A DNA stretch of 64,000 nt from Paramacrobiotus metropolitanus (lineage: Eukaryota; Tardigrada; Eutardigrada; Parachela; Macrobiotidae): NCBI RefSeq assembly GCF_019649055.1, contig NW_026570474.1, positions 28,201-92,200 of the forward strand. Reading direction: 5' to 3'. Both the position numbers and the translations under genes were made by a program. Under the pieces are notes generated by a model. It had not been told where the DNA came from, searched no databases, and worked only from the letters and a program-made list of their open reading frames with translations. Of this stretch, positions 46,231-58,042 are shown piece after piece; position 1 is the first letter of the stretch, and each line of letters opens with the position of its first letter.

Positions 46231-46440
46231 TCTCCCGGCATTGATCATGAAGAATAAGGTTTGCCAGCAACGAAGTATAAAGTCTCCCAAACATTGTTAA
46301 GTCTCCCAGCGTTAAAGAATCAAGTTATCCAGCATAATTATTAAGGATTAAGGAACAATGTCTGCCGGCACTGAAGAAAACATCCCGAAGAATTAAAATC
46401 TCCCACCTTTAAAAAATAAAGGATCTTCCGCCAATGAAGC
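46231..46440. repeat. degenerate tandem array, about 20-30 base units
   Basis: Units begin TCTCCCGGCATTG, TTGCCAGCAACGAAG, TCTCCCAAACATTG, TCTCCCAGCGTTAAAG, TTATCCAGCATAATT, TCTGCCGGCACTGAAG, ATCCCGAAGAATT, TCTCCCACCTTTAAA and TCTTCCGCCAATGAAG, most followed by an A/G-rich tail such as AATAAGG or AATAAAG. Nine units of variable length are visible. Confidence 0.55.
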
Positions 46441-46651
46441 AAAATTAATCGTACCCATTACAGTCGCCCGGAATAATATTTAATTACTTATTACTGAGTA
46501 GTATGTATGTACCGTATTTGCATAAACATTATCAGTTAGGGTAACAAACCAGCAGGATTCCCGTTGGGGATCTAAATCATCAGATTCTCTAATCACATCA
46601 TCGTCCTCTATCAGTTTTTTTGTTAACTGCAGAGTATAATGTAAACCGGCC

Positions 46652-48964
46652 TTAGGTTTTGGCCTGCATTAGGTCATGCAGCACGACCATTTCCGGCGAG
46701 TACACCTTCATCGCCCAGCTCAGCACACCCCGTCCCGGAGGTCGCTGTGGCTTATCTAGCCAGATCGTCGAATCGTCCATCGGCAGCGGCATTCCCTCAA
46801 CCTTTCCGGATCCTCCTAGCCCCGTCACCCCAGACCAATTTCCCACCGAATGAACATTCTCTGGCGTCCTTTTCGCACAAGGGCGACGGAACGACAGGAC
46901 ATCCCCGATGATGAAACTCTGGAATTTTTCCGGGATCTTCAACGCCTGAACATCCCGGACGAAATGCGCCGACCCGATACACTGGCGGATCGAACAGCGG
47001 GCTAAATCCTGCAAGGTCACCTCGTACGCCAACACCTTCTGAAAGTATTTCCCGTATTTGCCGAACCGTCCCAAGAATTCTCCCGCATTCCCATTGTCCT
47101 GCACCATACGAATTAATTTGTCCACAGGAACGTTGTTCAGGATACGGAGGAACTGCAGCACCTCCGCACATTCCAGCACGTAACGTTTCCACGGTTTCTT
47201 AATCATCACCGGGATGCCGCCCTGACAGCCGACATCCAGACTGATCCGTGCCGGTGACAATGTGAAGAGCGACGCGATCTGTTGACCATACGACACATAC
47301 CCGGAAATTTTAATCAATTCCTTCACAATCGCGGTTAAATAGTACCATTTCCCGGTACGCGACAGCAGCGCCACCTGCTGCATTCCCAGCGGGGTGTCAT
47401 TCAGGCGCAGATCAAACCCGTGTTCCTGTATCGCACGGATACAGAACGATAAATACGCGGTCCAGTGCTCGTAGGAGAATCCAGCCAACCGACGCAGATC
47501 ACATAAACGGTGCAAGATGCGTTTGGTTACATGCTGCGTCAGCACCGCTTCCGCCACGTAGAAATAGCCAATGCTGGTGTTGAGCCAGGTAGAGACGCTG
47601 ACACTGGGCCCCGGGAGGAGCATGGCTTTGGGGAAGCCGGAATAGGCGGTTAGGGCGGCGCCGGTTTTAATCAGCTGGTTTAGATGGGGATTGGTCAAAA
47701 AGAGCTGTATTGCCATAGGAGCGCAGGATAACAGTAAATCGAAGAAGACGCGCCACAGCCGCTCAGCCAGATGGTTGTACTGCTTTTTCGGAAGGGGGAT
47801 CGTGTCGAATAAGAGTGTAATCAATTCATCCGGCGATGGAATGTTGGATAAACTGTATTTGCTGGTAATTTGTGCCCTCGATAAACCCCGAAAAAATAAC
47901 GATCCATCAACCTGTGAAACAATAATCGAAAATAATTATAAAGGTCACCTCCATCAGTTCCATGCACTTTGGAGTTTTGGTACGCATTCCATTTTCGTTA
48001 AATTTGCCGATATTTAAAAACTAAATAATTTAAAGTACTTGTGTAAACAGTAATAAATTTATAGAAAATGAATACGGTAAAGGAAGATTTTATGTACTTC
48101 GAAGTAAAAGTAAAAAGCAAGTCAGGCAAGGTAGCGTCAGTACATGCAGATATATAAACAGGTTAGCGTCGTTACATATATAAAAAAGTACGGTTGCGAA
48201 TTGGCGATACGCCTTTTTTTACCTGCCTTCGCCTTGTCCAGCGCTTCTTCAATACACTTCCTGCGGAAGAGCACCAAATTCTTTATTACAGCAAACCGAA
48301 ATTCCCTCCCGACGGCGTTTCCCCGTGCGCACACGGCCCGCGCCACCATCAGCATCATCTCCCGTTTGGCCAGCGAATCCCTTAACAGCGCCAGTTTGAC
48401 AAAGACACACAATCCGAAATCCATATCCCACAGGGGCACCACCTTGGCCCAGTTGAAACCGTCCTTCCACGCCCCTTTTCCCATACACACAAACCCATCC
48501 TCCGGGCTACTCTGCAGCTTGGTGGCCACCGAGAACCCTGAGCGCAGCACCGCCCGCAGGGTCTTGGGGTTCTCCGTGTCCACGGCGGTCAGGATGCCTT
48601 CCAGACACCACGGACAGTGGCCGGGGCGGTAGTCGAGATCTCGGTGGCAGCCGGCGCTTTTGGCGTCGTAGGGACTGGCCTGGATTTCCTGGAAGATGTC
48701 AAAGTGGAGGAGGTGGCGCGCCAGGAGCGCGGCGGGTGACCTTTGCAGCTGCGGGAGATGGTGGTGCAGACAGTGTTTGCGGAGAAGGTTCTTGGTGGAG
48801 AAGCGCGACTGACCGTGGAAGCTGTCGTTTTGGATGCGGTCCAGAAGAGCGACATACTTGGCGTGGAGTGATGATGACCTTTGGGACTGGTGTCGAGATG
48901 CTCGAGAACCAGACAATCTCACAGGATGGCGTTGCTTTTCGAATTTAACAATTAGATTGTGCAT
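46652..48964 (-). CDS. SOCS-box protein, possibly ankyrin/SOCS-box (ASB)-like
   Basis: Two large exons: about 48964-48223 and 47911-46652, about 667 residues. SOCS boxes recruit Elongin B/C and Cullin 5 to build ubiquitin ligases. Exon 2 contains a clear SOCS box: LQDLARCSIRQCIG (the BC-box helix) followed by VQALKIPEKFQSFI, where the Leu-Pro-x-x-Leu part of the canonical box is present as KIPEKF. An unusual tail of about 85 residues follows. The first exon has HCPWCLEG and TENPKTLRAVLRSGF, the latter ankyrin-like; clear ankyrin consensus is lacking. Exon 2 starts after TTGTTTCACAG and is open to its stop. With the best exon 1 donor (GCAG|gtaaaa) the phases differ by one base, so a tiny exon or another junction is missing from this model. 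The first ATG (48964) is a minimal start. Confidence 0.65.
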
Positions 48965-50345
48965 GTCTTTCTTATCCTTTATCAAAATGAAATACGGACA
49001 TTCGTCAGGTTATACTTTTTATCATTATTTTAGTTATTGATAGCTTACTGTAGAGTAGTACTTAAAATGACTTATATCGATAAATCGTTGCAGTGGAAGA
49101 CTTCAAGAGCATCTGCAAGGCTCGTTACTTGTGAAATCTGGTAATCCGTTTAAAGTAATAAGGTCATACGTGCTTCCAACTCCCAAGTATTGATTGCGTA
49201 CCGTACAATACACTAAACTGACTACTAAGTTACTAACTCGTTAAAAGAAGCAAGTATAGTACTCACTTATTTTTAATTAATAATTAAATAATTATAAGCA
49301 AGTATGTAATACGTATCCAATAATTAAATAAACTATTTTTACTGTACGTCAGTGTGCAATAATTTTTTTACGATGAACTACTTATAACAAAATTAAAATT
49401 TTATCATTTTTATGTACTTCTACCACTACTCGTACTGAATATTCGTAATAATATGTAGTACGTATTGTATTTAAAATTTGTAACGTACAGTACCTACTAC
49501 TCTTGCTTACTGTACTCGTACAGTATTTCTGCGCTGTTTTTTGGTGCTGCCTTATTTTATTCAGTTTTTATTGATTTATTGTTATCCGAAGTAGATTTTA
49601 AGTATGTAATATGTATCAAATATTTATCAATTTTTAAAACAACGCATCCATCATAATTACATTGATTTGGTAGCATTTTATCATTGGTTTCTTTGGTCTG
49701 CATTCGAACAGTTACAATTCACACGCAACGTTTTTCTACGTTGAGTACGTGCCGCAAGTATTACAATTGCTCTGTGATTCCATAATTCATGGGAATTTTT
49801 GTTATTCGCAGTAAACTTGTCACTATTTTGATTCAGACTTAATTATTAAAAGCTAATGGTTTCAAACTTTCAAGACAAAAAAGGAATTGTACAGCAATCA
49901 TAAATCTGTCAAACACTAACGACAAATTAATAAGGCGATCTTACAAACAAATACCCAGCATAAGAAGCAGCACTTGAAGTATCTCATTTTTGGCACAAGT
50001 GTTTAATTCGGATAACTAAGTACTATAAGCATTCTTTGAAACGATGAAACCGTGACAACCAAAGCAATCACCGATCAAGTACTGTACCAATTGTAAGACC
50101 ACTGATAATCCTCTGCTCTACTTCACTTAAGCCCAGCCCGAATAAGTATCCAAAAACACGTTTCTGATCTTTTCGATTTCATACACGTAAAACATTAATT
50201 TAATCAAGCCAAATTATTAATCACAATGTCGATTAGGATCTCCCTAACGCAATCTCAAAACTGGAACAATCAAACAAACGGAAAGCATTTCTATCGCGAA
50301 TCGCAACAACAGCCGCAAAACAAAACAACATTTGCGAAGTGCGAA
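48965..50345. other. AT-rich intergenic, no gene recognised
   Basis: About 1.4 kb of strongly AT-rich DNA, with repeated short words such as GTACAGTA and TACTCGTA. No supportable feature. Confidence 0.4.
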
Positions 50346-51112
50346 CTAATGCCCGAAAGGAAACCGGAAGCAGTCCACGGAGCTCATCCCGCAGAGCGAT
50401 ACCGTATCTGCAAACAATCAACACGATGTAATACTGCGCTACAATCCAGCATTTCTAACAATTGTAAGCAAAACTTGGCAGGTATGTGATTTCGCTCAGC
50501 ACTACGACACAATGATCTATCGTCGCCTAACCAGACGCGTCAATAAGCATGCTTCTCGCACACGCCCACCAACACACCGGCTCAGCTCCAGTGTAAATTA
50601 ATTTCATCCCCGCGAATACATTACACGTACAAAACATTATTAGCTACAAGTTCCCAACTACATACGTACTATCGATACTGCATTTATTCCATACAACGTA
50701 CCTTCAACAAATTCCCAACGCCGGAAGCACAGCTCCATCACACTGCCGTCGGTAATCGGCGGCCACGCAGAAAACGTTCCATCGTCTATACCAAAAACAT
50801 CCATAAATATCAAAACACCAACAAAGACAAAATAAAGGAGTATGTAACCAAAAAAGGAAATACCAATGGCCTGCAGTTCCTTGGTTTCTTTAATTCAGTT
50901 ACTTACTTTATTTATCTGATTTTAAAAATTATATAAAAACGGATTTATCATATACTAGGAAGTAATTTACCATCTCAAAACATGTACAATAATAAGCAGC
51001 TCGGAGATGAAAGCAAAAAGTGATCTGTTAACGGGCCCATACCTTTCTTTGCGGCAAGGAAAGGTTCTCCAAAAACGCCTTCCACAGTCCGGTTGCCAAA
51101 TCCTTCACAGAT
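50346..51112 (-). CDS. possible small multi-exon gene, unknown function (partial)
   Basis: Three short exons read in compatible phases: 51112-51043, 50785-50702 and 50407-50346. Each is bounded by a reasonable acceptor (GGTTAG, GGTATAG, TTTGCAG) and, except for the last, a GT donor. They spell EGFGNRTVEGVFGEPFLAAK, then DDGTFSAWPPITDGSVMELC and FRRWEFVED, then SLCGMSSVDCFRFPFGH and a stop. I do not recognise the protein. A further exon-like piece at 51275-51236 (LKSDMRRLDECR) fits splice rules but not the phase. Support rests only on splice geometry; all of it could be chance. Confidence 0.3.
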
Positions 51113-51275
51113 CTAACCTAACAAAAGCCCAACCATAATTATACAGCGAGGCAGTACATTTGAGATGGCCAAAGACAGACAAGTATAAGAAAACTGTTGT
51201 TCACTTACAGGCTATAATGCTATTCAAGCAATTACCTTCGGCATTCGTCCAGTCTACGCATATCCGATTTCAGCG

Positions 51276-52433
51276 CTGCAAAAGAAGAAACAGATTAATA
51301 TGAGAAGAGAGTACTGAAGTACTCTGCTGCAGCGACGATAGTAAAAGGACAACTGATTTTAGCGTACGTAGCCAACCATCAAAAACTATCATGTAAACCC
51401 AAACTGTACGCAGTCAGCCGACTGAGCAGCGCACAGAATTTCTAATTTACCGTTAATCCGGATCACTATATTCACATTTTCAGCGCACATTATCGGATGC
51501 GAGTTCTCGATGATTGGTCCCGACGATAGCGAACGGTAAGCACGGACGATCATCGATCAGACGACAGTTCCACGCGACAGGATAGTTTCACGGTTTGGGA
51601 ACTGCAGCGCACGGGAACTAGTGCTGCTAGTTATACACGGTGACACAAAACAACGGAAAACTTTTATGGCAGTATTGGCAGTTTCGAGGACTGTTGCGCT
51701 GAACCGCATAAACGGTCGGGAAAGCCGACGCTCACGCAGTATTCTTCGCATGTTTCACGAAAAACGGTTTGACAAAAATACAACGGTTACAGCAAACGAA
51801 CGATGTGACACACCAATCAACCTACCCGCTCCACAAGACGGAATCGATACAACCGTCGCTGGAACGATTCTTCAGACGAACACTGCTGGAAACCGAGCGC
51901 ACGCGAGCAAAATAGCGCATTTTATTCATTTTATCGTCGTTGCAACTTTCACGATGGGCGAACAAAAACTGGTATGATACACAAACAGCAGTCGAAAAAC
52001 CGACAAATTGGCAGGCAAAACAGATCTCCCGGAAAATCGCAGGGGAAGAACGCATGAACTGTACAACGGGGCCGACGCTCATATAAACGCATTGCACGGC
52101 ATGTGCCGGGGAAAAATTAAACGGCTTTTAACGAAACATGTCTCATGGATGGCGCCGTGATTGCGAAATGCTACATGCTTTAACGGCTTTCTCAGGCGAT
52201 GATCGATGAGAACGAAACGGCTAATAGCGACGCGTAACACCTGCGGCCGGAGCAGCGGCACCGTAGCTGTAAACGGAGGAATGCGCGATTATATTATGCA
52301 GTCAGAGAGAGATTATGCAACGTTTAAACAGAGAGACGGTGGAGAGGAGCAAGCGGAGAGACGGGCCCAGAAGAGAAAGCGACAGGTCCATCGACATATC
52401 ATCGAAAAGCGGCTAGGAAATCGTTTGCATGAC
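51276..52433. other. intergenic, no gene recognised
   Basis: About 1.15 kb. Open frames on both strands (51621-51977 plus, 52097-51822 minus) overlap each other and show no domain. Confidence 0.35.
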
Positions 52434-53966
52434 TCACCCTCGTCCGGAATCCCGGGAATACGTGGACGAGGAATAGCGGTCGTAGTTGTCGTAGCTGGAA
52501 CCACCGTAACCACCGGCCGCGGGGGCAGATCCGTAGCTCCCACCGTACGATCCACTTCCGTAATTCGACCTGTAAAACATAGCCAAAAAATCATTTAACA
52601 AGTCCGGAGAAAAATTAAAGCGTAATTTACAATAGAAAGTTCCATCAGAGTAACTATGACAAGAATGTTCACAGACTGACGTCTTACTAGAAAAATATCA
52701 ACTTCATCCTTTGAGCAATTCAGGAAAGATACAACGATTCAGGGAAGACCTTACCTGGGCGGACTCCGTCGCGAGTAGGAATCGTAGGAAGATCCTAACG
52801 AAGACGCCGGAGCGCGGGAATCGTATCCGCCGCCGTAGCTCCCGCCCGAGGGGCGCCCACCGTATCCGCGATCCCCATACACCGTGCCCACATCCCCGCC
52901 ACCGTAACCCCGCGAACCCCCGCTCCCGTAGCTGCGATCCGCACCGCCGCCGCCGCTGCGGCCGTAATCACCGCGTCCGTAGTCGTCGCGGCGCCGATCG
53001 ATCGGAGACCGGTCACGGTAACTGCAAATTGTTATCTTTTCGTTAGATAGAATAATATGCAGGAGAGAACATGCGGCAATACCCTGAGCGTCCGTTCTCA
53101 CGACGATCATCCCGTCGCGGTGGCGGCGGTCCGCGTGTATAGGGGGCTCGGTCGTCGCGCTGTTTGGATTTGGCTGGGCGACCGTGGGATCTCTACGGAA
53201 TTTTTGTTCATTAGCTTTTTGTGTAATTTAAATTAAATTTATTACAATCAAGCTTATCAAATTTTAGCTAATCAAATATTAAACTACAATACCTGCTACA
53301 ATTATTATTCAGAAAAACGAGAAAACTAATTTTAAATAAAACAGCTTCAAAGTTCAAGGTGGCTTTCAAAATTTCAGTATTCAATATGGCGCATGTACGA
53401 ATTCCTCGTACTATGATCCATAAAGCACGGATTTCGAACAGGGAACCAATCGGCATTTGCGACTGCATTCACCACAGCAGGGCCTGCCTGAGCAGGCATA
53501 GTTTTTCCAGTTTCGTTTATTTACAGAGTTTATGATTAACTTCGTTACGACTTTCAGTACTGTAATAAAATTACCGGAAAATTATTATTTAAAATTTACC
53601 GTACTTAATTATACTTTTAAGAACCCATTTAGGAAACCACGACAGAAATAAAATATTTCGAATTTCGCCTACACCGCATACCTCGACAGTCAGAGTTCCA
53701 CCTTCGATCTCCAGATTATGGTAGGCCTTGATGGCGTTATCCGCCGCCGTCTCGGAATCCATGTGCTAAACAAAAATACGCAGATTTAGGAACGATCAGG
53801 CGACGCAGTTTCCTGAGTACCAGCGGCAGCCGCACCAAGCACTTACAACAAATGCGTAATCTTTCACAGGCTGGCATTCCGTTACGGCACCGTACTTCTC
53901 AAACATCTCTTTCAGGCGCTCCGGGGATAGTGTTTTCGGCACACGGCCGACGAAGATCTTCACCAT
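52434..53966 (-). CDS. single-RRM, Gly/Tyr/Arg-rich RNA-binding protein
   Basis: Five exons, 53966-53847, 53765-53682, 53192-53083, 53021-52755 and 52569-52434, all with GT-AG borders and matching phases, give 238 residues. Residues 1-70 form one RRM of the RBM4/Lark type: RNP2 is KIFVGRVP and RNP1 is KDYAFVHMDS, with MFEKYGAVTEC and AIKAYHNLEIEGGTLTVE. The rest is a low-complexity tail: basic (PPPPRRDDRRENGR), then rich in RDRS, DYGRGDYGR, GSRGYGGG and repeated SYGS/SYDS motifs, as in hnRNP and FUS-like prion-like domains. A nuclear role in splicing or mRNA handling is likely. The stop overlaps a perfect donor-like GG|GTGAGTC, so an alternative spliced tail is possible. Exon 1 begins at the ATG that gives the RRM its usual start. 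Confidence 0.88.
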
Positions 53967-55608
53967 GGTGGATGCAATTATGAATGAACTTCAAAATGAA
54001 TAGAGGACTAGCGGAAAACCTAGCAAGCTTTTGACCAAAGAATTTTTGAAAATTTCTTGCACTAACTAATTTTCAGGCGATTGATTTTTGAAGCTCTCCA
54101 TCGAACACGACTGGATAACCGCAAAATCACGCTGAGTCGACGCGAACTTCGATTCGGCTGCGCAACCGGATTTTATTAACCATAAGTACCGGAAGTAATT
54201 AGATACGGCGATAACAGTTGGTATATTCACTCTACTCTGCGGTAAACCGAGCTGTTAGCCGTCAAAACGCTATATACCCGTGGTTCAGCTTGCTTCCGTT
54301 GCCCTCCCCCCAACACTTTTGATTGGTGGTTTTTGTGAGTGCACCAATTGGGTAGAGAATTGATTTTTCTATCGAATGGTATATGGCTTAGCCGAAGACC
54401 GTTTAAACTGGTGGCCAGAAAAGTCGTAGACCTCGCCGCATCAAGCCAATTTACACTTTCTGGCTCTCATATCTTTTGAACAAGGGCGTGTGAGTGGCAT
54501 GTGAGTTGACATTGAATGTTGCAAATAACTTAATCTTGAAAATTTGCCAAAAAAATGGAGAAGCTGTTCAGCAGGATCTCGCAGAATTACGAAAATGTCC
54601 ACTACGCACTGGATGCTAGTGTTGCCTGAAGAGTTCTTCGATTCACTGGATACTGTCGCACTTCGCTATGTAACAACCTTCTGTCTGATGCAAACATTGG
54701 AATTTGTTGTGCTTTTAAGGGAAATGGGAAGAGTCTAGCCAGTTATCTTGATTTCAAATTATCCTAAGCTGAAAAAGTTTGAGTAAAAATGGCAGAAATG
54801 GTTCAGATTTATCGTCGAGACATTGCGGCTACCGCACATCAGGAGTCGCATTAGGCACAACGAGAACCGCACGTAGGCGGTAGTTACGAACGGTTTCCTT
54901 GTCTCGACTCATTGACGAAATTAAACACGCATAAAGAGCATTCTCGTAGGCTCTATGCTGGAGCGTATATTCACCTCCGAATTAATTTTTGAAACAAATT
55001 TTTTGCTTTTAGGTTAGTTTGGTACTTCTATAATATTCCATATTTTTTTCTCTACAAAACAAATGCAACTAGATCATGGTAGGCCTCATATGAACAAACC
55101 ACTGTTCTGCTATCGCCGTCCCTACGGTAGTTGTTTTGAATGTTTTCTTGGTGGTCTGCTCCATTTTCCAGTTATGATTTCATCTGTTTCAAGTTCGCGA
55201 AAATTTTGGGGTATTTTATATTTTAATTCCTTTCAGATTTCGTTGCCGCGCTGTATTTTATGAAGTTCTTTCGTGCATCGTTATAGAACTTCATAAGAAG
55301 TCAACACTGTACTTACAATTTCGATGGTATTGCTTAGTTAAAATTAGAATGTGAAGACAGTAATTTGAGACAAATATCTATATATTTATTTGCATTTGTA
55401 TTTTATTTGGCTGATTGTCACTGATTCCGAAATCCCGACTTGAACAGAAAGGGGAAATGGCACTCCGGAATCCCTGATGTCAGCCTGACGCTAGCTGCGT
55501 AGCTGATTGTAATGCTGTAAGAACTGCAGCTTCACCACACTTTGGAACCTGTCATCCGAGTCCAGAGTCTAGACCATCTGCTCCCGATACAATCATCATT
55601 TCATCGCC
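53967..55608. other. intergenic between two divergent genes
   Basis: The minus-strand RRM gene and the plus-strand membrane-protein gene point away from each other, so both promoters should lie here. I see no exon; a 64-codon frame at 54544-54738 has no recognisable content. Confidence 0.4.
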
Positions 55609-57016
55609 ATGACGGGGTTCATATGCAGCACCATCCTATTCATGACGGCGCTGTTGATTATTCGCGCCACACGAGACGTGCGGGAGATGGAGCTGCGCTT
55701 TCTCGCTGACCATCTGAATGATCACGAATGTCGACAACTGATCGAAGCACTGCACAGCACCGCGTACCAGCTGTCTGTCGTCCCCGACGGATCTCACACC
55801 GAGGCCAACCGGACGTGTCTGGAGCTGTTGGAAAAATGGAATCAGGTGGAGAGTCGCGGGGAATCATTTGTGCGGTTGGTGGAGCGACTAAGACAAATTG
55901 GCCAGCCCGATCTGGCGGAAACGGTGTCGCGTGCTGTACTCAAGGTATTTCCAGTTTCTCCTGCTGGTCTGCACTTCCATAATTCCATTACTGTACTTCT
56001 TGTATGTATTTCGTTAATCAGGCATTTATCAGTCAGCCGGGTGCTGTTCGGGAGTCGTAAATGATTATGAAATTTTAAGGAATTTATTTGATGGAATGTT
56101 TGTATAAAAATGAAAGAATATTATGAAAATATAAAAGGCAACAATATTACAAAAATCGTGAGTTGGACCCTAATTGCAATCCGTTAAGCTGTTATTTTAT
56201 ATAAACGCGTTTTTAGAAATTGAAAAGAAATGGTTTACGATTAGGTAAATTTTTTAAGAGATACGGCGACATTTTTCTCGTGTTTTTTTGAATTTTCTAG
56301 AGTAGGAATAACTGATTTTTTTAAATTTATTTGCTTATAGTTTTCTTGTATCGCCTTCTCCCACGTATGATTACTTCTACATTACATACTTCTGCCCATA
56401 AATACAATTTACAGTTGAGTTTTTGCACGGTCAGTTGGTAATCAAGCCTATTTTTCGGTCTTTTCTCTCCTTATAAAATAAAATTTATGAGCGAAGCTCG
56501 TCTATACATACGAGTATTGCTAATGAATTGAAATTTAATTACGGTAGACTGCGTACAGCCGTATACCGTGCTTTCTTATTACAGTATTTCCGTTGTGTCC
56601 AGTCTACATTTACACACTGTTGGTTAGCTTATTGGAACTCATGGTTTTATTTTCAGGATGTGAGCAACGATGCCCGTCTGACACTGCACGACCCCTCCCT
56701 GTCCGCCACCGACGACGTCATCGTGCTGCACAACCCCGCGCCCTCCTCCCAGCCGGACGCCGCGCACATTCCCGACTTTGACGGGCGCAGTCCCGAGTCC
56801 ACCTGGACCTTCCAGCTGCCGGCGTGGACGCTGGCGCAGACGGTGCTCTTCATCATCTCCTCCACGGTGACCATCGGCCTGTTTGGGTACTGGTTCTTCT
56901 ACTGTGTCCCCGAGTGTATGCGCGGATTATGGGGTGTAGTCCGCCGCCAGCCGCAGCGCAGTCGCGACGACGCCGCCCAGTTGTTGCTGCAGGAAATGGA
57001 CGATGCGGATCTCTGA
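55609..57016 (+). CDS. single-pass membrane protein with possible death-fold ectodomain
   Basis: Two exons, 55609-55944 and 56657-57016, joined in phase 0 across a 712-base intron (donor GTATTT, acceptor TTTTCAG), encode 231 residues. Residues 1-20 form a signal peptide or anchor (FICSTILFMTALLIIRA). Residues 25-112 are a helical bundle with ELRFLADHLNDHECRQLIEA, CLELLEKWN, and a stretch like ESFVRLVERLRQIGQPDLAE. The last resembles helices 4-6 of a death domain (a Trp in helix 3-4, then LxxxLxxxGxxDLA). A linker rich in Asp/Pro follows, then a membrane segment (TVLFIISSTVTIGLFGYWFF) and a tail with RRQPQRSRDDAA. A death fold before the membrane span would be on the unusual side, so the assignment is tentative. 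I do not recognise a named family. Confidence 0.7.
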
Positions 57017-57948
57017 ATTATTGTCGTCGTTGTGCCGGCAAGGTCTCAAGAAAACCCGAAAAGGCCAGTGAATTGTGATAGAGAATGCTTTACAATTTTG
57101 TGCTTTCACCCAGAATGCTCAGTTAATATTCCCACAACGAATTCACAGCGCCAAGGTGATTTTTTTACATTTGTAACTGATTCTGATTGTCGTATGTCGG
57201 TTAGATTTGGTACGTGTTTGACTTGGAAAGTGGGCGATGTTCATGAATGTACTGTTTAGCCGCGTTGGCCGTCGTTAACGTTTACCGTGATGCACCATCT
57301 TGAAACAGACTGTTTGGTTGTCGGTGCACGATGTACTTACTACATAGGGAATACTGTTAAAAAGAGATGCTTATTAATTACCGTTATTACTTTCGCTGAA
57401 GCAATTCGTGATCACATCTTTACTCGTAAACTTATTAATTTTGTCGTTACAGTTGATAGAAAAACAAATTAAGGCAAATTGGCAATAGCCTATGAATTCA
57501 CCAATGTTGGGTTGACGTTTTAAGACGTTGTTCGCTAAAAAACGTGTAAGGTTCTCCGTTCTCCTACCTACACCCAGTTTTACCTGTACATGTATATAGG
57601 TACAGTATGTATTGTACACAGCACACATCATCAAAAATTTGCAACGCCGAAAACGGCTCTGTCAATTGACCTGTGGCTACAGATAATTTGCACGGCTGAA
57701 CGGAAAAAAACGGTCTTCGTGTTGCTCGTCCCATTCACGGAGGTACAGTTGTATCTTCTTGCCTGTGTATTTATTGTCTTTTTCCTCAAATCCCATTGCA
57801 CGCTGGATGCGCAACAGCCCTTCTTATCAGAAGCTTTTCCAAGCTACAATGTAAAATTAAGATTCCAGTTTGCCGGCTCTTGTAAGCTGACTGTTCCGTG
57901 TGCTTACTATTCATTTTAGCAGAGAGCCATCTTCGATACTCGTGGAGA
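57017..57948. other. intergenic, no gene recognised
   Basis: About 930 bases; a plus-strand 109-codon frame (57590-57919) is not recognisable. The phrase AAATCCCATTGCAC near 57788 recurs near 62421, suggesting that the tandem duplication of the next genes included upstream DNA. Confidence 0.35.
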
Positions 57949-57956
57949 TGACCTTT
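57949..57956 (+). promoter_or_regulatory. TGACCTTT box upstream of secreted-family gene A
   Basis: GTGGAGATGACCTTTAAATAG lies 94 bases upstream of the ATG. Equivalent boxes precede genes B and C at similar distances. TGACCT is a nuclear-receptor half site; its function here is a guess. Confidence 0.4.
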
Positions 57957-58042
57957 AAATAGTCCAGTAAAGCAGTAATTATTTCAACGTTTTCAGTTAA
58001 ACGTATATTGTATTTTTCCTACTTTTTTATTGCAAGTGCGCC

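Noticed and set aside
49000-49640. Frequent GTACAGTA/TACTGTAC words, here and elsewhere in the window
   Set aside because: They occur throughout the AT-rich intergenic DNA without fixed spacing or position relative to genes, so I treat them as background word bias of this genome rather than a specific element.
51621-52097. Overlapping frames of 118 and 91 codons on opposite strands
   Set aside because: Mutually overlapping, unrecognisable, and without splice support.
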